A DNA stretch of 64,000 nucleotides from Kluyveromyces lactis (Eukaryota; Ascomycota; Saccharomycetes; Saccharomycetales; Saccharomycetaceae): the NCBI RefSeq assembly GCF_000002515.2, contig NC_006042.1, positions 744,001-808,000 of the forward strand, written 5' to 3'. The notes under the pieces were generated by a model. The model was not told where the DNA came from. It did no database searches and worked only from the letters and a program-made list of their open reading frames with translations. Position numbers and translations under genes: made by a program. Positions 39,785 to 48,966 of the stretch are shown in pieces. Position 1 is the stretch's first letter. Each line of letters starts with the position of its first letter.

Positions 39785-41851
39785 ATGTCTGAAGATAAAT
39801 ACTGTTTGGTGACTGGTGGTGCTGGTTACATTGGGTCGCATACTGTTGTTGAACTTTGTGAAGCTGGTTATAAGTGTATTGTTGTTGACAACTTGTCTAA
39901 TTCCAGTTATGAATCTGTCGCTCGCATGGAATTGTTGACTGGCCAGGAGATCAAGTTCGCAAAGATTGATTTATGCGAACTGGAACCATTGAACAAGTTG
40001 TTCGATGATTACAAGATCGATTCCGTTCTACATTTTGCCGGTTTGAAAGCGGTTGGTGAAAGTACTCAGATTCCATTGACTTATTATTTCAACAATATCG
40101 TTGGTACTATCAACCTTCTAGAATGTATGAAGAGTCACGATGTAAAGAAGTTAGTCTTTTCCTCTTCTGCCACTGTTTACGGTGATGCCACTAGATTCGA
40201 AAATATGATTCCAATTCCAGAGACCTGTCCAACAGGTCCAACTAACCCATATGGTAAGACCAAGTTGACCATTGAAGATATGATGAGAGATCTACATTTC
40301 TCTGATAAGTCTTTCTCCTTTGCTATCTTAAGATATTTCAATCCTATTGGTGCTCATCCATCTGGTGTCATCGGTGAAGACCCTTTGGGTATTCCAAATA
40401 ACTTGTTACCATTCATGGCTCAAGTTGCCATTGGAAGAAGACCAAAGCTATACGTCTTTGGTGACGATTACGATTCCGTCGATGGTACGCCAATTAGAGA
40501 CTATATCCACGTTGTCGATTTGGCAAAGGGTCATCTAGCAGCACTAAAATATCTGGAAAAATACGCTGGTACTTGCAGGGAATGGAATCTAGGTACCGGT
40601 CATGGTACCACTGTGCTACAAATGTACCGTGCCTTCTGTGATGCTATTGGTTTCAATTTCGAATATGTTGTCACTGCTAGACGAGACGGTGATGTTTTGA
40701 ACTTGACCGCTAAATGTGATCGTGCAACAAATGAGCTAGAATGGAAAACGGAACTAGACGTTAATAAGGCGTGTGTGGATCTGTGGAAGTGGACTCAAGA
40801 TAACCCTTTCGGCTATCAGATTAAAGGTGTGGACTCCAAATTCTTTGGGGATAAGGGAGATTTTTCATCCAGAGTTGTATCTCTAGGTAAAGGTACCTCA
40901 TTCGAAGTTAAACTTGCTAACCTTGGTGCTACCATCGTTGACATTGTTGTTAACGGGTGTTCTGTTGTTGCATCGTTGGATAATGAAACCGAATACAAGG
41001 ATCAAAGCAATCCATTCTTCGGCGCTACTGTAGGCCCCTATGCTAACAGAATCGCTAATGGTACCTTCGAAATCAATGGTAAGAGGATACAACTAACTGT
41101 GAGCAAAGAAGATGGTAATGTAGTTCATTCTGGAATCAACAGCTACCACTCTAAGAAATTCTTAGGTCCAATCGTTAAGAACCCGGAGGCTCATATTTGG
41201 ACTGCAGATTTCAAATACGTAGATGAAGAAACTGAATTTCCGGCCAGGTTGTCCACTTTGGTAAGATATAAAGTCGACAGCGAAAAGAAGACTTTGACTG
41301 TTGAATACGAATCAAAGGTCGCGGGCCAAGGCTCTACAGGTGCCAACATCACTAACCACACATATTTCAACTTGAACAAATTCAATGAAGCTACTATTAA
41401 GGGATCTAAAGTACAATTGATCGACAACACCGGTCTCGAAGTGAATAACAAGTTGCTCCCAACAGGAAACTTAAAGAAATATACCCAAGTGGCTACTTTC
41501 AATGATTCCCCAACTGAAATCACAGAGAAGGAACCTGTCTTAGATTTCTGCTTCGTAAGCGGATTACCTGCTAAACTAGATACAAGATCTTCTCCGCTAA
41601 CACCGGTGTTTAAACTATCTAACGAAGATGCTAAGTTGGAAGTGGAAGTGGCTACCACTGAGCCAACTTTCCAGGTCTACACCGGTGATTACGTCGATGT
41701 CAAAGATAAATACGAAAACAGAGCTGGTATTTGTTGCGAACCCGGTAGATACATTGACGCTGTCAACAATCCTGAATGGAAATCGAGCGTCGTTCTTCCA
41801 GCGGGAGAAACCTATGGCCACAAGCTTTCTTATACTTTTAGGACTTTGTGA
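39785..41851 (+). CDS. GAL10: UDP-galactose 4-epimerase / aldose 1-epimerase (mutarotase)
   Basis: The 688-residue bifunctional enzyme is typical of yeasts (S. cerevisiae 699 aa). The N-terminal half is a short-chain dehydrogenase-fold UDP-galactose epimerase: the NAD loop TGGAGYIGSHT is at residues 10-20, a Ser-rich catalytic strand LVFSSSATVYG near 126, and the YxxxK pair is Tyr156/Lys160. The C-terminal half (about 350-688) is a mutarotase with ATVGPYANRIANG, NVVHSGINSYHSKKF, NITNHTYFNL and FQVYTGDYVD. It therefore supplies alpha-galactose for Gal1 and recycles UDP-glucose for Gal7. It is transcribed away from GAL1. Confidence 0.98.
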   Translation: MSEDKYCLVTGGAGYIGSHTVVELCEAGYKCIVVDNLSNSSYESVARMELLTGQEIKFAKIDLCELEPLNKLFDDYKIDSVLHFAGLKAVGESTQIPLTYYFNNIVGTINLLECMKSHDVKKLVFSSSATVYGDATRFENMIPIPETCPTGPTNPYGKTKLTIEDMMRDLHFSDKSFSFAILRYFNPIGAHPSGVIGEDPLGIPNNLLPFMAQVAIGRRPKLYVFGDDYDSVDGTPIRDYIHVVDLAKGHLAALKYLEKYAGTCREWNLGTGHGTTVLQMYRAFCDAIGFNFEYVVTARRDGDVLNLTAKCDRATNELEWKTELDVNKACVDLWKWTQDNPFGYQIKGVDSKFFGDKGDFSSRVVSLGKGTSFEVKLANLGATIVDIVVNGCSVVASLDNETEYKDQSNPFFGATVGPYANRIANGTFEINGKRIQLTVSKEDGNVVHSGINSYHSKKFLGPIVKNPEAHIWTADFKYVDEETEFPARLSTLVRYKVDSEKKTLTVEYESKVAGQGSTGANITNHTYFNLNKFNEATIKGSKVQLIDNTGLEVNNKLLPTGNLKKYTQVATFNDSPTEITEKEPVLDFCFVSGLPAKLDTRSSPLTPVFKLSNEDAKLEVEVATTEPTFQVYTGDYVDVKDKYENRAGICCEPGRYIDAVNNPEWKSSVVLPAGETYGHKLSYTFRTL

Positions 41852-42263
41852 TGGAAATACATTTGACATAGAAAACACTAAACCAAATAAAAACTTAAAC
41901 ACAATAACATGACATGATTGTTGATATATGAGAGTATGTTTCTTGTCAACAGTTTTCTTTCTGAATCAATATATACACATACTACATAGTTTTACCTTTT
42001 ACGACTTATATTGCATAATTAAACCCCATAATAATAAACAAATACCATTGACATGACAGATAATATTTTTTTATTTCCCACATGTCGTTCCTAACACGCA
42101 GCTACATGACAGTATCGAACTTCGAATGTGATCGCAAACCAACGTGCTTGTGACCAGCTGCATGCAAGCAAATGACGATGATGATAAAAGTTGTGTCGGA
42201 CGACAAAGCTTCAGTGTCACCGGATTTGGTTCAGTTATTATTTTTCATTGGATATGGAAACTT

Positions 42264-42280
42264 CGGAGTTGAGTGGTCCG
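42264..42280. promoter_or_regulatory. Gal4 (Lac9) site 1, GAL7
   Basis: CGG-N11-CCG, about 460 bases upstream of the GAL7 ATG. Confidence 0.88.
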
Positions 42281-42289
42281 TTCCCGTCT

Positions 42290-42306
42290 CGGATGATTGT
42301 GGTCCG
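42290..42306. promoter_or_regulatory. Gal4 (Lac9) site 2, GAL7
   Basis: CGG-N11-CCG, starting 26 bases after site 1. The right half of the spacer (TGTGGT) resembles that of site 1 (GAGTGGT), as if the pair arose by duplication. Confidence 0.88.
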
Positions 42307-42564
42307 ATGGACAAGCTGATTCGAAGGCCCTTTCGTTCTCTTTACGGCAGGTTAGCAAGGCCGTAAGCTCATCGCTTGGGTATGTCCACGAGCTACACTC
42401 TCTGTACGGATAGTTTCTTAGCACCGTCAACAAGATTAAGGAACTGAATGGTGTATTGTTTCATTATGGTACAGGATTGCACCGGAGCACTGTATTTGTG
42501 GAGCTACTTGTGCTAACAGCACGAGAGTGCCCAATTTATTTCATCAAGTAAGTTTAGCTGCGAA

Positions 42565-42573
42565 TATATAAAG
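42565..42573 (+). promoter_or_regulatory. GAL7 TATA box
   Basis: TATATAAAG lies about 170 bases upstream of the GAL7 ATG and downstream of both Gal4 sites. Confidence 0.65.
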
Positions 42574-42741
42574 TAAAGCTGTAGATGGAGGATAGACTTG
42601 TCATTCGAGAATTGGTTTGAATTGGATTCAGTTGCGAATAATTCTTTTAACATACAGATATAGAAAACCAATCATCAACATTGATTGATACGAGCAAAAC
42701 AGAATAACAACTAACATCAGCGTTTTCAAACGGTTAATATA

Positions 42742-43854
42742 ATGTCTTTTGACTTAACAGATCACTCACATGCACGTTACAATCCATTGACTGATTCTTG
42801 GATTTTGGTATCTCCACATAGAGCCAAGAGACCATGGTTAGGTCAACAGGAGAAACCTGGTAGAAACGATGCTCCAGACCACGACGATAAATGCTACTTA
42901 TGTCCCGGTACTACCAGGGCTACAGGTGAGCAGAACCCAGATTACGAATCTACATATGTCTTCACTAACGGCTATCCAGCTGTGAAATTAGAACAACCAG
43001 ATCCAGAACTGACGGTGTCGAATTGCGACGCATTGAAGGAGAGATTGTTCAAGTTGAAAGGTGTGAAAGGTAACTGTTATGTGATCTGCTTCTCTCCAAA
43101 ACATAACCTAAGTTTCCCACAAATGGCTCAAAGTGAGATCATGAATGTTGTCAAAACGTGGACTAACTTATTCCAGACTTTGGAGAAAGAAGCCTTGGAA
43201 GAGAACAAGCCTTATAAATATCTACAAATTTTCGAAAATAAGGGTACTGCTATGGGTTGCTCTAATTTACATCCTCATGGTCAGGCTTGGTGTTTAGATT
43301 CCATTCCAAGCGAACCTGCAAAAGAGTTTGACCACTTCGAGAAATATGAACATCAACATGGTGCTCACTTGTTGGAAGATTATGTCAATTTAGAACTTCG
43401 CGAAAAGGAAAGAATTGTGTGCGAAAATGATTCTTTCTTGGTTGTTGTTCCATATTGGGCCGTTTGGCCATTCGAAACCATGGTCCTCTCAAAACGTCGC
43501 ATCCCATCCTTGAATCAATTTACTGATAAAGAAAGGGAAGATTTAGCATCTATCATCAGAAACTTGACCATCAGATATGACAATCTCTTCGAAACGAGTT
43601 TCCCATACTCCATGGGTCTTCACCAAGCCTCTCTCAACGCTACCGAAGGAGAATTGAAAGCCGCTTGGTTCCATATGCATTTCTATCCACCATTGCTAAG
43701 ATCGGCCACTGTGAGAAAGTTCTTAGTAGGGTTCGAGTTATTAGGACAACCACAAAGAGATTTGACTGCTGAACAAGCAGCAGATAGACTCAAAGCCCTA
43801 AGTGGTGAAGTACATTATTTAGCAAAACTTGAGCAGGAAGAAAGCAAAACTTGA
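42742..43854 (+). CDS. GAL7: Galactose-1-phosphate uridylyltransferase
   Basis: This 370-residue enzyme (S. cerevisiae 366) transfers UMP between UDP-glucose and galactose-1-phosphate. The HIT-superfamily active site is NLHPHGQAWC with His177-Pro-His179, the second histidine being the uridylylated nucleophile by family analogy. CYLCPG near residue 50 supplies metal-binding cysteines. The C-terminal GLHQASLNATEG and AAWFHMHFYPPLLRSATVRK blocks are complete. The last residues (LEQEESKT) and the stop lie in a 22-base-period duplication, so the C-terminal tip has recently changed. It converges with NAT1. Confidence 0.97.
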   Translation: MSFDLTDHSHARYNPLTDSWILVSPHRAKRPWLGQQEKPGRNDAPDHDDKCYLCPGTTRATGEQNPDYESTYVFTNGYPAVKLEQPDPELTVSNCDALKERLFKLKGVKGNCYVICFSPKHNLSFPQMAQSEIMNVVKTWTNLFQTLEKEALEENKPYKYLQIFENKGTAMGCSNLHPHGQAWCLDSIPSEPAKEFDHFEKYEHQHGAHLLEDYVNLELREKERIVCENDSFLVVVPYWAVWPFETMVLSKRRIPSLNQFTDKEREDLASIIRNLTIRYDNLFETSFPYSMGLHQASLNATEGELKAAWFHMHFYPPLLRSATVRKFLVGFELLGQPQRDLTAEQAADRLKALSGEVHYLAKLEQEESKT

Positions 43855-43859
43855 GCAGG
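43822..43859 (+). repeat. Short tandem duplication across the GAL7 stop
   Basis: A 16-base unit (43822-43837) recurs at 43844-43859, a period of 22 bases. Because 22 is not a multiple of three, the second copy is read in another frame and provides the TGA stop. Confidence 0.85.
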
Positions 43860-43965
43860 CAAAGCAGAAAATATCCGTATAGGAAAACTTATTTACAAGT
43901 TATACTCACATAAAATTTCCAAACTTAGTCACATTCGTAAGCTTTTAGATCCTACCTAACGTTAC

Positions 43966-46479
43966 TTAAAATTCATATTCTAATATTGAATGCTGAACGA
44001 CAGGATCTTCGTTGTCTAGAACAGAAATGATGTCTTCTTTAATTTCTGGTTCTGGAATGGACTCACTCGAATGATGATAAAGTATCAACAATGATGGCAA
44101 GGTTTTGCCATATGTGCATGTTACAAATTGTACCTTATCGCCAGATTCTGACAACAGATCAGGGAATTCCTTTTCTATACCCTTAATGGCGACTTTCTTG
44201 GCTATGACATCATGTGGATAAGAGTCTTTTGTGTTCTCTAAAAGCACCAATGCCATACTTGCTGCAACAGAATCTTTACCATTTAACTTAACATATTTTG
44301 TGAGTGCGCCCAGAGCCAAAGCTAGCTTACCAGTTCTCAAATGGAATTCAAATTCCAGCAAATGTCTTCTCGTATCATCAGTGGTTTGGGATAAATATAG
44401 TTTCAAAAATTGATTCTCGAATAATTCCAAAGGATTTGGATCATTGAGTAAAGTTTCACCAAATGGATCCTTGTCATCAAGGTAGGCAAGATACTTGGCC
44501 TTTTCTTCTTCCTTCTTTTTATTCAAAGCAGCAGCTTCTTTTTTGGCCTTTTTGTTGGTCTTCTTCTTGATAGAACTGTCATCATGCTCTTGTTCAACTG
44601 ATGCAGTTAGTTGCAAAGAATCAAATCTTCCGAAAATTATCCTTGAAGCACCTTCCATAGCCCTAATAAACATAGGCAAAGTATAGAGGTGGTTTCCCCA
44701 TTCAAGCATATTCACGTAGGCTCTTGGTGTCCCTTTTCTCATACAATAGGAGTGGAAATCTAATTGATCATCCTCAAATTGCTTGTAAATCTTAGGAATT
44801 GCCATATAACGTTTTAAAGAAAGGCCCTCAAACTTATTAACATTGAATTCCAATTCTTTTAGAAGTTTTCCATGAGATTCTATCTCATCAACGGTAAGTG
44901 CAGTTATATCTTTATTCTTCAAGCCGATTAATTCCTTGCAAGATTTTTTATACAATCTGAAGAAGCTCTCAGCTTGTTCGATAATGAACCAAGAGGCTTC
45001 TAGGAGGTGTAAATCTGGTACACCATTTGGAGATTGGTCGTTTTTGGTAAACAATGACACGATCTTAGTAGCCTCATCAATTTTATCAGCTCTTAACATG
45101 TATTTTACAGTCTTTGCATTAATAAATCTATCTTGCAGGTCAAGTTCGCGACCTTTATCAATAACTTCTGAAGCTTCTTCCAATAGCCCCAAATGCTTCA
45201 GGACTCTGGACTTGAGAATATATACCTCAACAAGAGTTGGAGTGTGGTTCATTGCTTTGTCAGCATATGCATTAGCCTGCTCGAACTGCTTTCTATGCAA
45301 ATAATGTAGAGCCAAAAAGTAAGTTGTCCAAACAAATTGGATTGGTTGATCAGTCGATGATAGCTCAGCATAATAAGGTAATACAATACTTTCAACAATA
45401 TCCGGAATACCTTCCTTCTTGTAAAGAGGTTTGATGTTATTGAATGTGGCTGGAACACCGCGATTTAACTGCGTTATGATATAATCATTGAGTTTCGCGG
45501 TTAATTCTACCTTATCTTTGAGGAATGTGAGCGGAATGAATTTAGGAGGCTCCGATTTAGGGTAAAATATAGCCAACTTTTCATATAAAGCTTTCCTCAA
45601 CTTCTCATTTCCTTGAATTCCAAGTGAAACTTCCAATAGCCTGTAATATCTGAAATTGTCTGGACTTCTCTTAATCAAAGTTCTGTACACAATAGAGGCT
45701 TCCTTAGACCGACCAAGTTTCATTAAAATAGAAGCTTTCCTCTCTAACCAGCCATATCTATCATAAACATCGTCGGAAATCTTTTCCAAATGCTCTAAAA
45801 CTCTTTCCAAGGATTCTTTATCGTTGCCTGCCTTCTTGTACAAAAGATCATTCTTGTACATGATACATTCGTTGTTCTCATACATTTCTGGTTCACCCAA
45901 CTTGCCTTCAGCAAGCTCTTCAAATGTCGAAAGAGTATTGATTGCGTCTTGCGTACGCCCATTCAAATCTTGTGCTATGGCCAATGAGGTCCAATTGGCA
46001 CGATATCCTCTGTAGTTTTCCCAGTACTTTTTTCTCGATTCCAGCGCGCCTTTGAAATCATGAATTTGAGATTGCAATGTCGCCAAATCTCTATAGATTT
46101 GAGTGTTTGTAGAACCATTTTCTAATGCGGCCTTGAACCACTTTACAGCGTCTGAGTAATTTTTCACCTGTCTGTAATAAATTCCTAATAAGTGTCCACC
46201 AATTGGACTTACAAGAGTGCCTTTAATTTTGGATAACGCTTTATCAATGTAACTAGCAGCTTCTTCAGGTGTACTACAGAATTGCAAGTTCAATCCCTTC
46301 AAAATTATAGAGTCCACATGACTGCTGTTCTTCTTCAAGATTGTGTCCAAGATCTTCAACGACTTCTTGTAATTTTTACCTTCATATAGTTGCAGTGCTT
46401 CCAACATATTGCTGTCATCCTTAGACCTACCAATTGGAAGTCCCACTTTCCCGTGAGATAGTCCCTTTTTTTTATACAT
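43966..46479 (-). CDS. NAT1: NatA N-terminal acetyltransferase auxiliary subunit
   Basis: The 837-residue product is Nat1/Naa15 (YDL040C, 854 aa), the large TPR scaffold that anchors the Ard1 catalytic subunit to ribosomes for co-translational N-terminal acetylation. TPR-type helices fill most of the protein: ALQLYEGKNYKKSLKILD near the N-terminus, NGSTNTQIYRDLATLQSQIH near 105, and ASIVYRTLIKRSPDNFRYY near 260. A Lys-rich linker (KKKTNKKAKKEAAALNKK) near 640 precedes the C-terminal helices. The start is the ATG at 46477-46479 (MYKKKGLSHGK); five codons upstream there is only a TTG. Confidence 0.93.
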   Translation of the reverse strand: MYKKKGLSHGKVGLPIGRSKDDSNMLEALQLYEGKNYKKSLKILDTILKKNSSHVDSIILKGLNLQFCSTPEEAASYIDKALSKIKGTLVSPIGGHLLGIYYRQVKNYSDAVKWFKAALENGSTNTQIYRDLATLQSQIHDFKGALESRKKYWENYRGYRANWTSLAIAQDLNGRTQDAINTLSTFEELAEGKLGEPEMYENNECIMYKNDLLYKKAGNDKESLERVLEHLEKISDDVYDRYGWLERKASILMKLGRSKEASIVYRTLIKRSPDNFRYYRLLEVSLGIQGNEKLRKALYEKLAIFYPKSEPPKFIPLTFLKDKVELTAKLNDYIITQLNRGVPATFNNIKPLYKKEGIPDIVESIVLPYYAELSSTDQPIQFVWTTYFLALHYLHRKQFEQANAYADKAMNHTPTLVEVYILKSRVLKHLGLLEEASEVIDKGRELDLQDRFINAKTVKYMLRADKIDEATKIVSLFTKNDQSPNGVPDLHLLEASWFIIEQAESFFRLYKKSCKELIGLKNKDITALTVDEIESHGKLLKELEFNVNKFEGLSLKRYMAIPKIYKQFEDDQLDFHSYCMRKGTPRAYVNMLEWGNHLYTLPMFIRAMEGASRIIFGRFDSLQLTASVEQEHDDSSIKKKTNKKAKKEAAALNKKKEEEKAKYLAYLDDKDPFGETLLNDPNPLELFENQFLKLYLSQTTDDTRRHLLEFEFHLRTGKLALALGALTKYVKLNGKDSVAASMALVLLENTKDSYPHDVIAKKVAIKGIEKEFPDLLSESGDKVQFVTCTYGKTLPSLLILYHHSSESIPEPEIKEDIISVLDNEDPVVQHSILEYEF

Positions 46480-46858
46480 GCTAGTGTAGATCAATGGGTC
46501 GCTGAGTGTAGATAAGCAAGCCAGTAAGAGTGTTTCTCCATTTATTCAGTCATGAATATGATTGTTGAACTTGATAATTTTCATGATTTAGACGTTGACT
46601 ATTGTAAATTTTTCAGTTTAGAGATACATTGAAAATGAAATGTTTGGGTTTGAACGAACTGAAGGTAATAGTTAGCAAGCGGAGCTGGTACGATTCAAGG
46701 AGTTTATTACTCACCTACTGCAATAAAGTTAAAACATGTTGCAATCCAATGATACTTTTGATATAGTTACATACTCACATTTACAAATATTTTACGTAAT
46801 TAAAGGGAAACAGCTGACACTTTTGAAACGTAGGGTTTCTAACGAGTTAATGTAAAGA
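46480..46858. other. CUS1-NAT1 intergenic region
   Basis: This 379-base gap lies between two minus-strand genes. It is AT-rich with no recognised element. Confidence 0.4.
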
Positions 46859-48310
46859 TCAAAAACGGAAGTCAGGCTCTTCTTCCACTTTCTGTTTTTT
46901 ATGTAAGACATTATCATCGTCCTTCTCCTCTACGCTTGTTGATCGTTTGTTCGTAATATTGTAAGAGGTAGTGGAACTGATTATTGTAGATCCGTCGACT
47001 TCGTTTGATTTAGCTTCCGTTAGAACAGTAAATAAGGGTCTATTTTCATCATAGTGCTGGTTGACTACAGAGCCTCCATCAATTGGCACTAAGCCTGAAT
47101 TATTGTTTTCATGTGTCTCGCTTTCTGTTTTTGTTGCTTCCGCTTCATTGGCGTCTGAAGACACCTCATCGTCGGAAATTGATTCGTTCAACGGATCTGG
47201 ATCAATATGTGCGTCTTGATCTTCTAATTCTTCAAATGAGAACATGGCTCCGAATAAGTTTTGTTTGGGTATTCTCAAAGTATCTTCAGGGTAGTATCCG
47301 TATTGTGTACCGGTAAGATTAGAGATTTCCCAATTTATTCCACAGACTTTCATACCAGGGTATGATTTGGGTAGTCCTAATCTATTCATTTCATGACACC
47401 AAGGCGGGAGCATCCCCTCCGTGAGATTTAATGCCTCCCTTAAAGTTTCCGATAGATACCCTGGTCTATATCGTGTCTTTATTTGTTTCCATTCGAGTTC
47501 ACTATCCAAACTTCTGTTTTCATAATATAAATCACCAAATGACAATAGTTCAGGTTTCCAATTCTTTCCCAAAGTGAAAAATGCTTCGTACAACCTTTTA
47601 TAATCTAGATCTAATACACCTAGCTTGGGTTGAACTTTTGCTCTGGTAATATCCTTCAATTTCTCTGCTTGCTTTTCGTTTCCAGAGGGAACAGTCTCTC
47701 GCATCGTTTCAATATCGGTTTGTCTAATAATCTCAGGTAATTGAAATGGCTTCCTTTCCATCATTGATCGTCCAGATAAATAACCTCTTTTCATTTGCCA
47801 ATGTCTGGGGATCCCCACTGTATTATGTGTTGTCTTTATAGCTGCATTGAAATAAGGCCATTGCGCATCGCAGTCAAACCATTCGATGAGTTCCGGATAT
47901 GGTACTGAAGCTTTCAAAACAGCAATACTTGGTTTGTTAGCAAGTCTCTTTTGTCTTTCTGATATATTTTGAAGTACTTCATCCGCTTGATCCTCAAAAC
48001 TGTCGGAACCCTCAGCATCCTCATCGTCAATATCAGCCCGTTCTTTTCGTACTATGGCTTGTTCCCGTTTTGAATCATCATCCTCATCGGCCCCTGTAGC
48101 CGAAGCTTTAAATCTTTGTAACACTTTATTGAGACTTTCATCCTTGATAACTAAAGGTTCATTAATTACCTGTTGCGAGGTGTTGCCATTCTCTGATGAC
48201 ACTTGTTGTAACAAACTGGAAAGCCTCTTCTTCCTTTCTTCTGCATCCTCTTTCACAGATCCATTTTTATTCTTTGAACGGCGTTTATTAGCCTTGGCTT
48301 TCTTTACCAT
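46859..48310 (-). CDS. CUS1: U2 snRNP SF3b subunit Cus1 (SAP145/SF3B2)
   Basis: The 483-residue product is Cus1 (YMR240C, 436 aa), the SF3b component that binds Hsh49 and stabilises U2 snRNA on the branch site. The N-terminus is Lys/Arg-rich. The DUF382-type core carries PELIEWFDCDAQWPYFNAAI, GIPRHWQMKRGYLSGRSMME and KLGVLDLDYKRLYEAFF (about 155-270). The PSP-like part follows with PPWCHEMNRLGLPKSYPGMK and WEISNLTGTQYGYYPEDTL. The C-terminal 130 residues are acidic and Asn/Ser-rich and account for the extra length. The adjacent BIL1-RRG7-MCH5 genes correspond to YOR304C-A onward, the sister region of YMR240C. Confidence 0.94.
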   Translation of the reverse strand: MVKKAKANKRRSKNKNGSVKEDAEERKKRLSSLLQQVSSENGNTSQQVINEPLVIKDESLNKVLQRFKASATGADEDDDSKREQAIVRKERADIDDEDAEGSDSFEDQADEVLQNISERQKRLANKPSIAVLKASVPYPELIEWFDCDAQWPYFNAAIKTTHNTVGIPRHWQMKRGYLSGRSMMERKPFQLPEIIRQTDIETMRETVPSGNEKQAEKLKDITRAKVQPKLGVLDLDYKRLYEAFFTLGKNWKPELLSFGDLYYENRSLDSELEWKQIKTRYRPGYLSETLREALNLTEGMLPPWCHEMNRLGLPKSYPGMKVCGINWEISNLTGTQYGYYPEDTLRIPKQNLFGAMFSFEELEDQDAHIDPDPLNESISDDEVSSDANEAEATKTESETHENNNSGLVPIDGGSVVNQHYDENRPLFTVLTEAKSNEVDGSTIISSTTSYNITNKRSTSVEEKDDDNVLHKKQKVEEEPDFRF

Positions 48311-48544
48311 AGTGCAATATCTGGTGGGCAGTTGACTGTTGTTATATTAATAAGCAGTCGAGCCAGAATACTATTGTATGCTCATCTGTCAATTTGCCTT
48401 TTTTATGTCCTTTATTAAGACCACATATATTTTTCAATTAAATGTTGAAATTTATACCATTATATTATACGTGAACAGATATGGCAACATTCAACGGTCT
48501 TGTATACATGTGATAGATGCTATATGACTATGGATAATAACGAA

Positions 48545-48775
48545 TCACTCTTCTAAATTCTTGAGTCTATCGTTGATTGAATCGGCGAATTTGTTAAATT
48601 GTACATCATCGTCATTCACTTTCCGCAGTAAGTCCTGTAACTTTTGCTGAATATCTGAGGCTATCTCAAACACGGTGGGAACATCTTCGTTGGAATTACC
48701 ACTATTTTCTGATCCTTTTGGTTCAGGGGTAACAATTGGTTGTGTCGAAATCATCTTTTGAAGTGATGACTGCAT
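48545..48775 (-). CDS. BIL1: Small Bud6-interacting protein (Bil1)
   Basis: This 76-residue protein lies between CUS1 and RRG7. S. cerevisiae BIL1 (YOR304C-A) is also 76 codons and lies beside RRG7 (YOR305W) in the same orientation, so size and position agree. Bil1 binds Bud6 and assists its actin nucleation-promoting role with the formin Bni1. The N-terminal 35 residues are disordered (Ser/Asn/Pro-rich). Residues about 36-76 form an amphipathic helix with heptad-spaced hydrophobics (VFEIASDIQQKLQDLL). The identification is largely syntenic; a generic short coiled-coil protein is the alternative. Confidence 0.75.
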   Translation of the reverse strand: MQSSLQKMISTQPIVTPEPKGSENSGNSNEDVPTVFEIASDIQQKLQDLLRKVNDDDVQFNKFADSINDRLKNLEE

Positions 48776-48966
48776 GTATATGGCTGTATGTAAGCTAGAT
48801 CAATAGACTTCAAGGTATGTCGGTTCTATGACATTTACATTTTTTTTAGTTATTTGAATCCGATCCAAATTTTGGTGATACAAATGATACATGGAGGTGA
48901 TGAGACTAACAATGGCGAGAACGCCAGCTGGTCTATTTTGTCCATGATAGCCTATTAGGTATACAG

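Larger units (their letters stand above)
41852..42741. other. GAL10-GAL7 intergenic region
   Basis: This 890-base region holds the GAL10 3' end and the GAL7 promoter. Two Gal4 sites lie at 42264-42280 and 42290-42306, and a TATA box at 42565. Short open frames on either strand across 42172-42433 cover the Gal4 sites and are not credible genes. Confidence 0.7.

Noticed and set aside
42178-42320. Possible box C/D snoRNA (ATGATGA followed by CTGA)
   Set aside because: The boxes are too far apart, no terminal stem is visible, and the interval is the GAL7 upstream activating region.
42172-42433. Short open frames upstream of GAL7
   Set aside because: They cover the two Gal4 sites and have no features.
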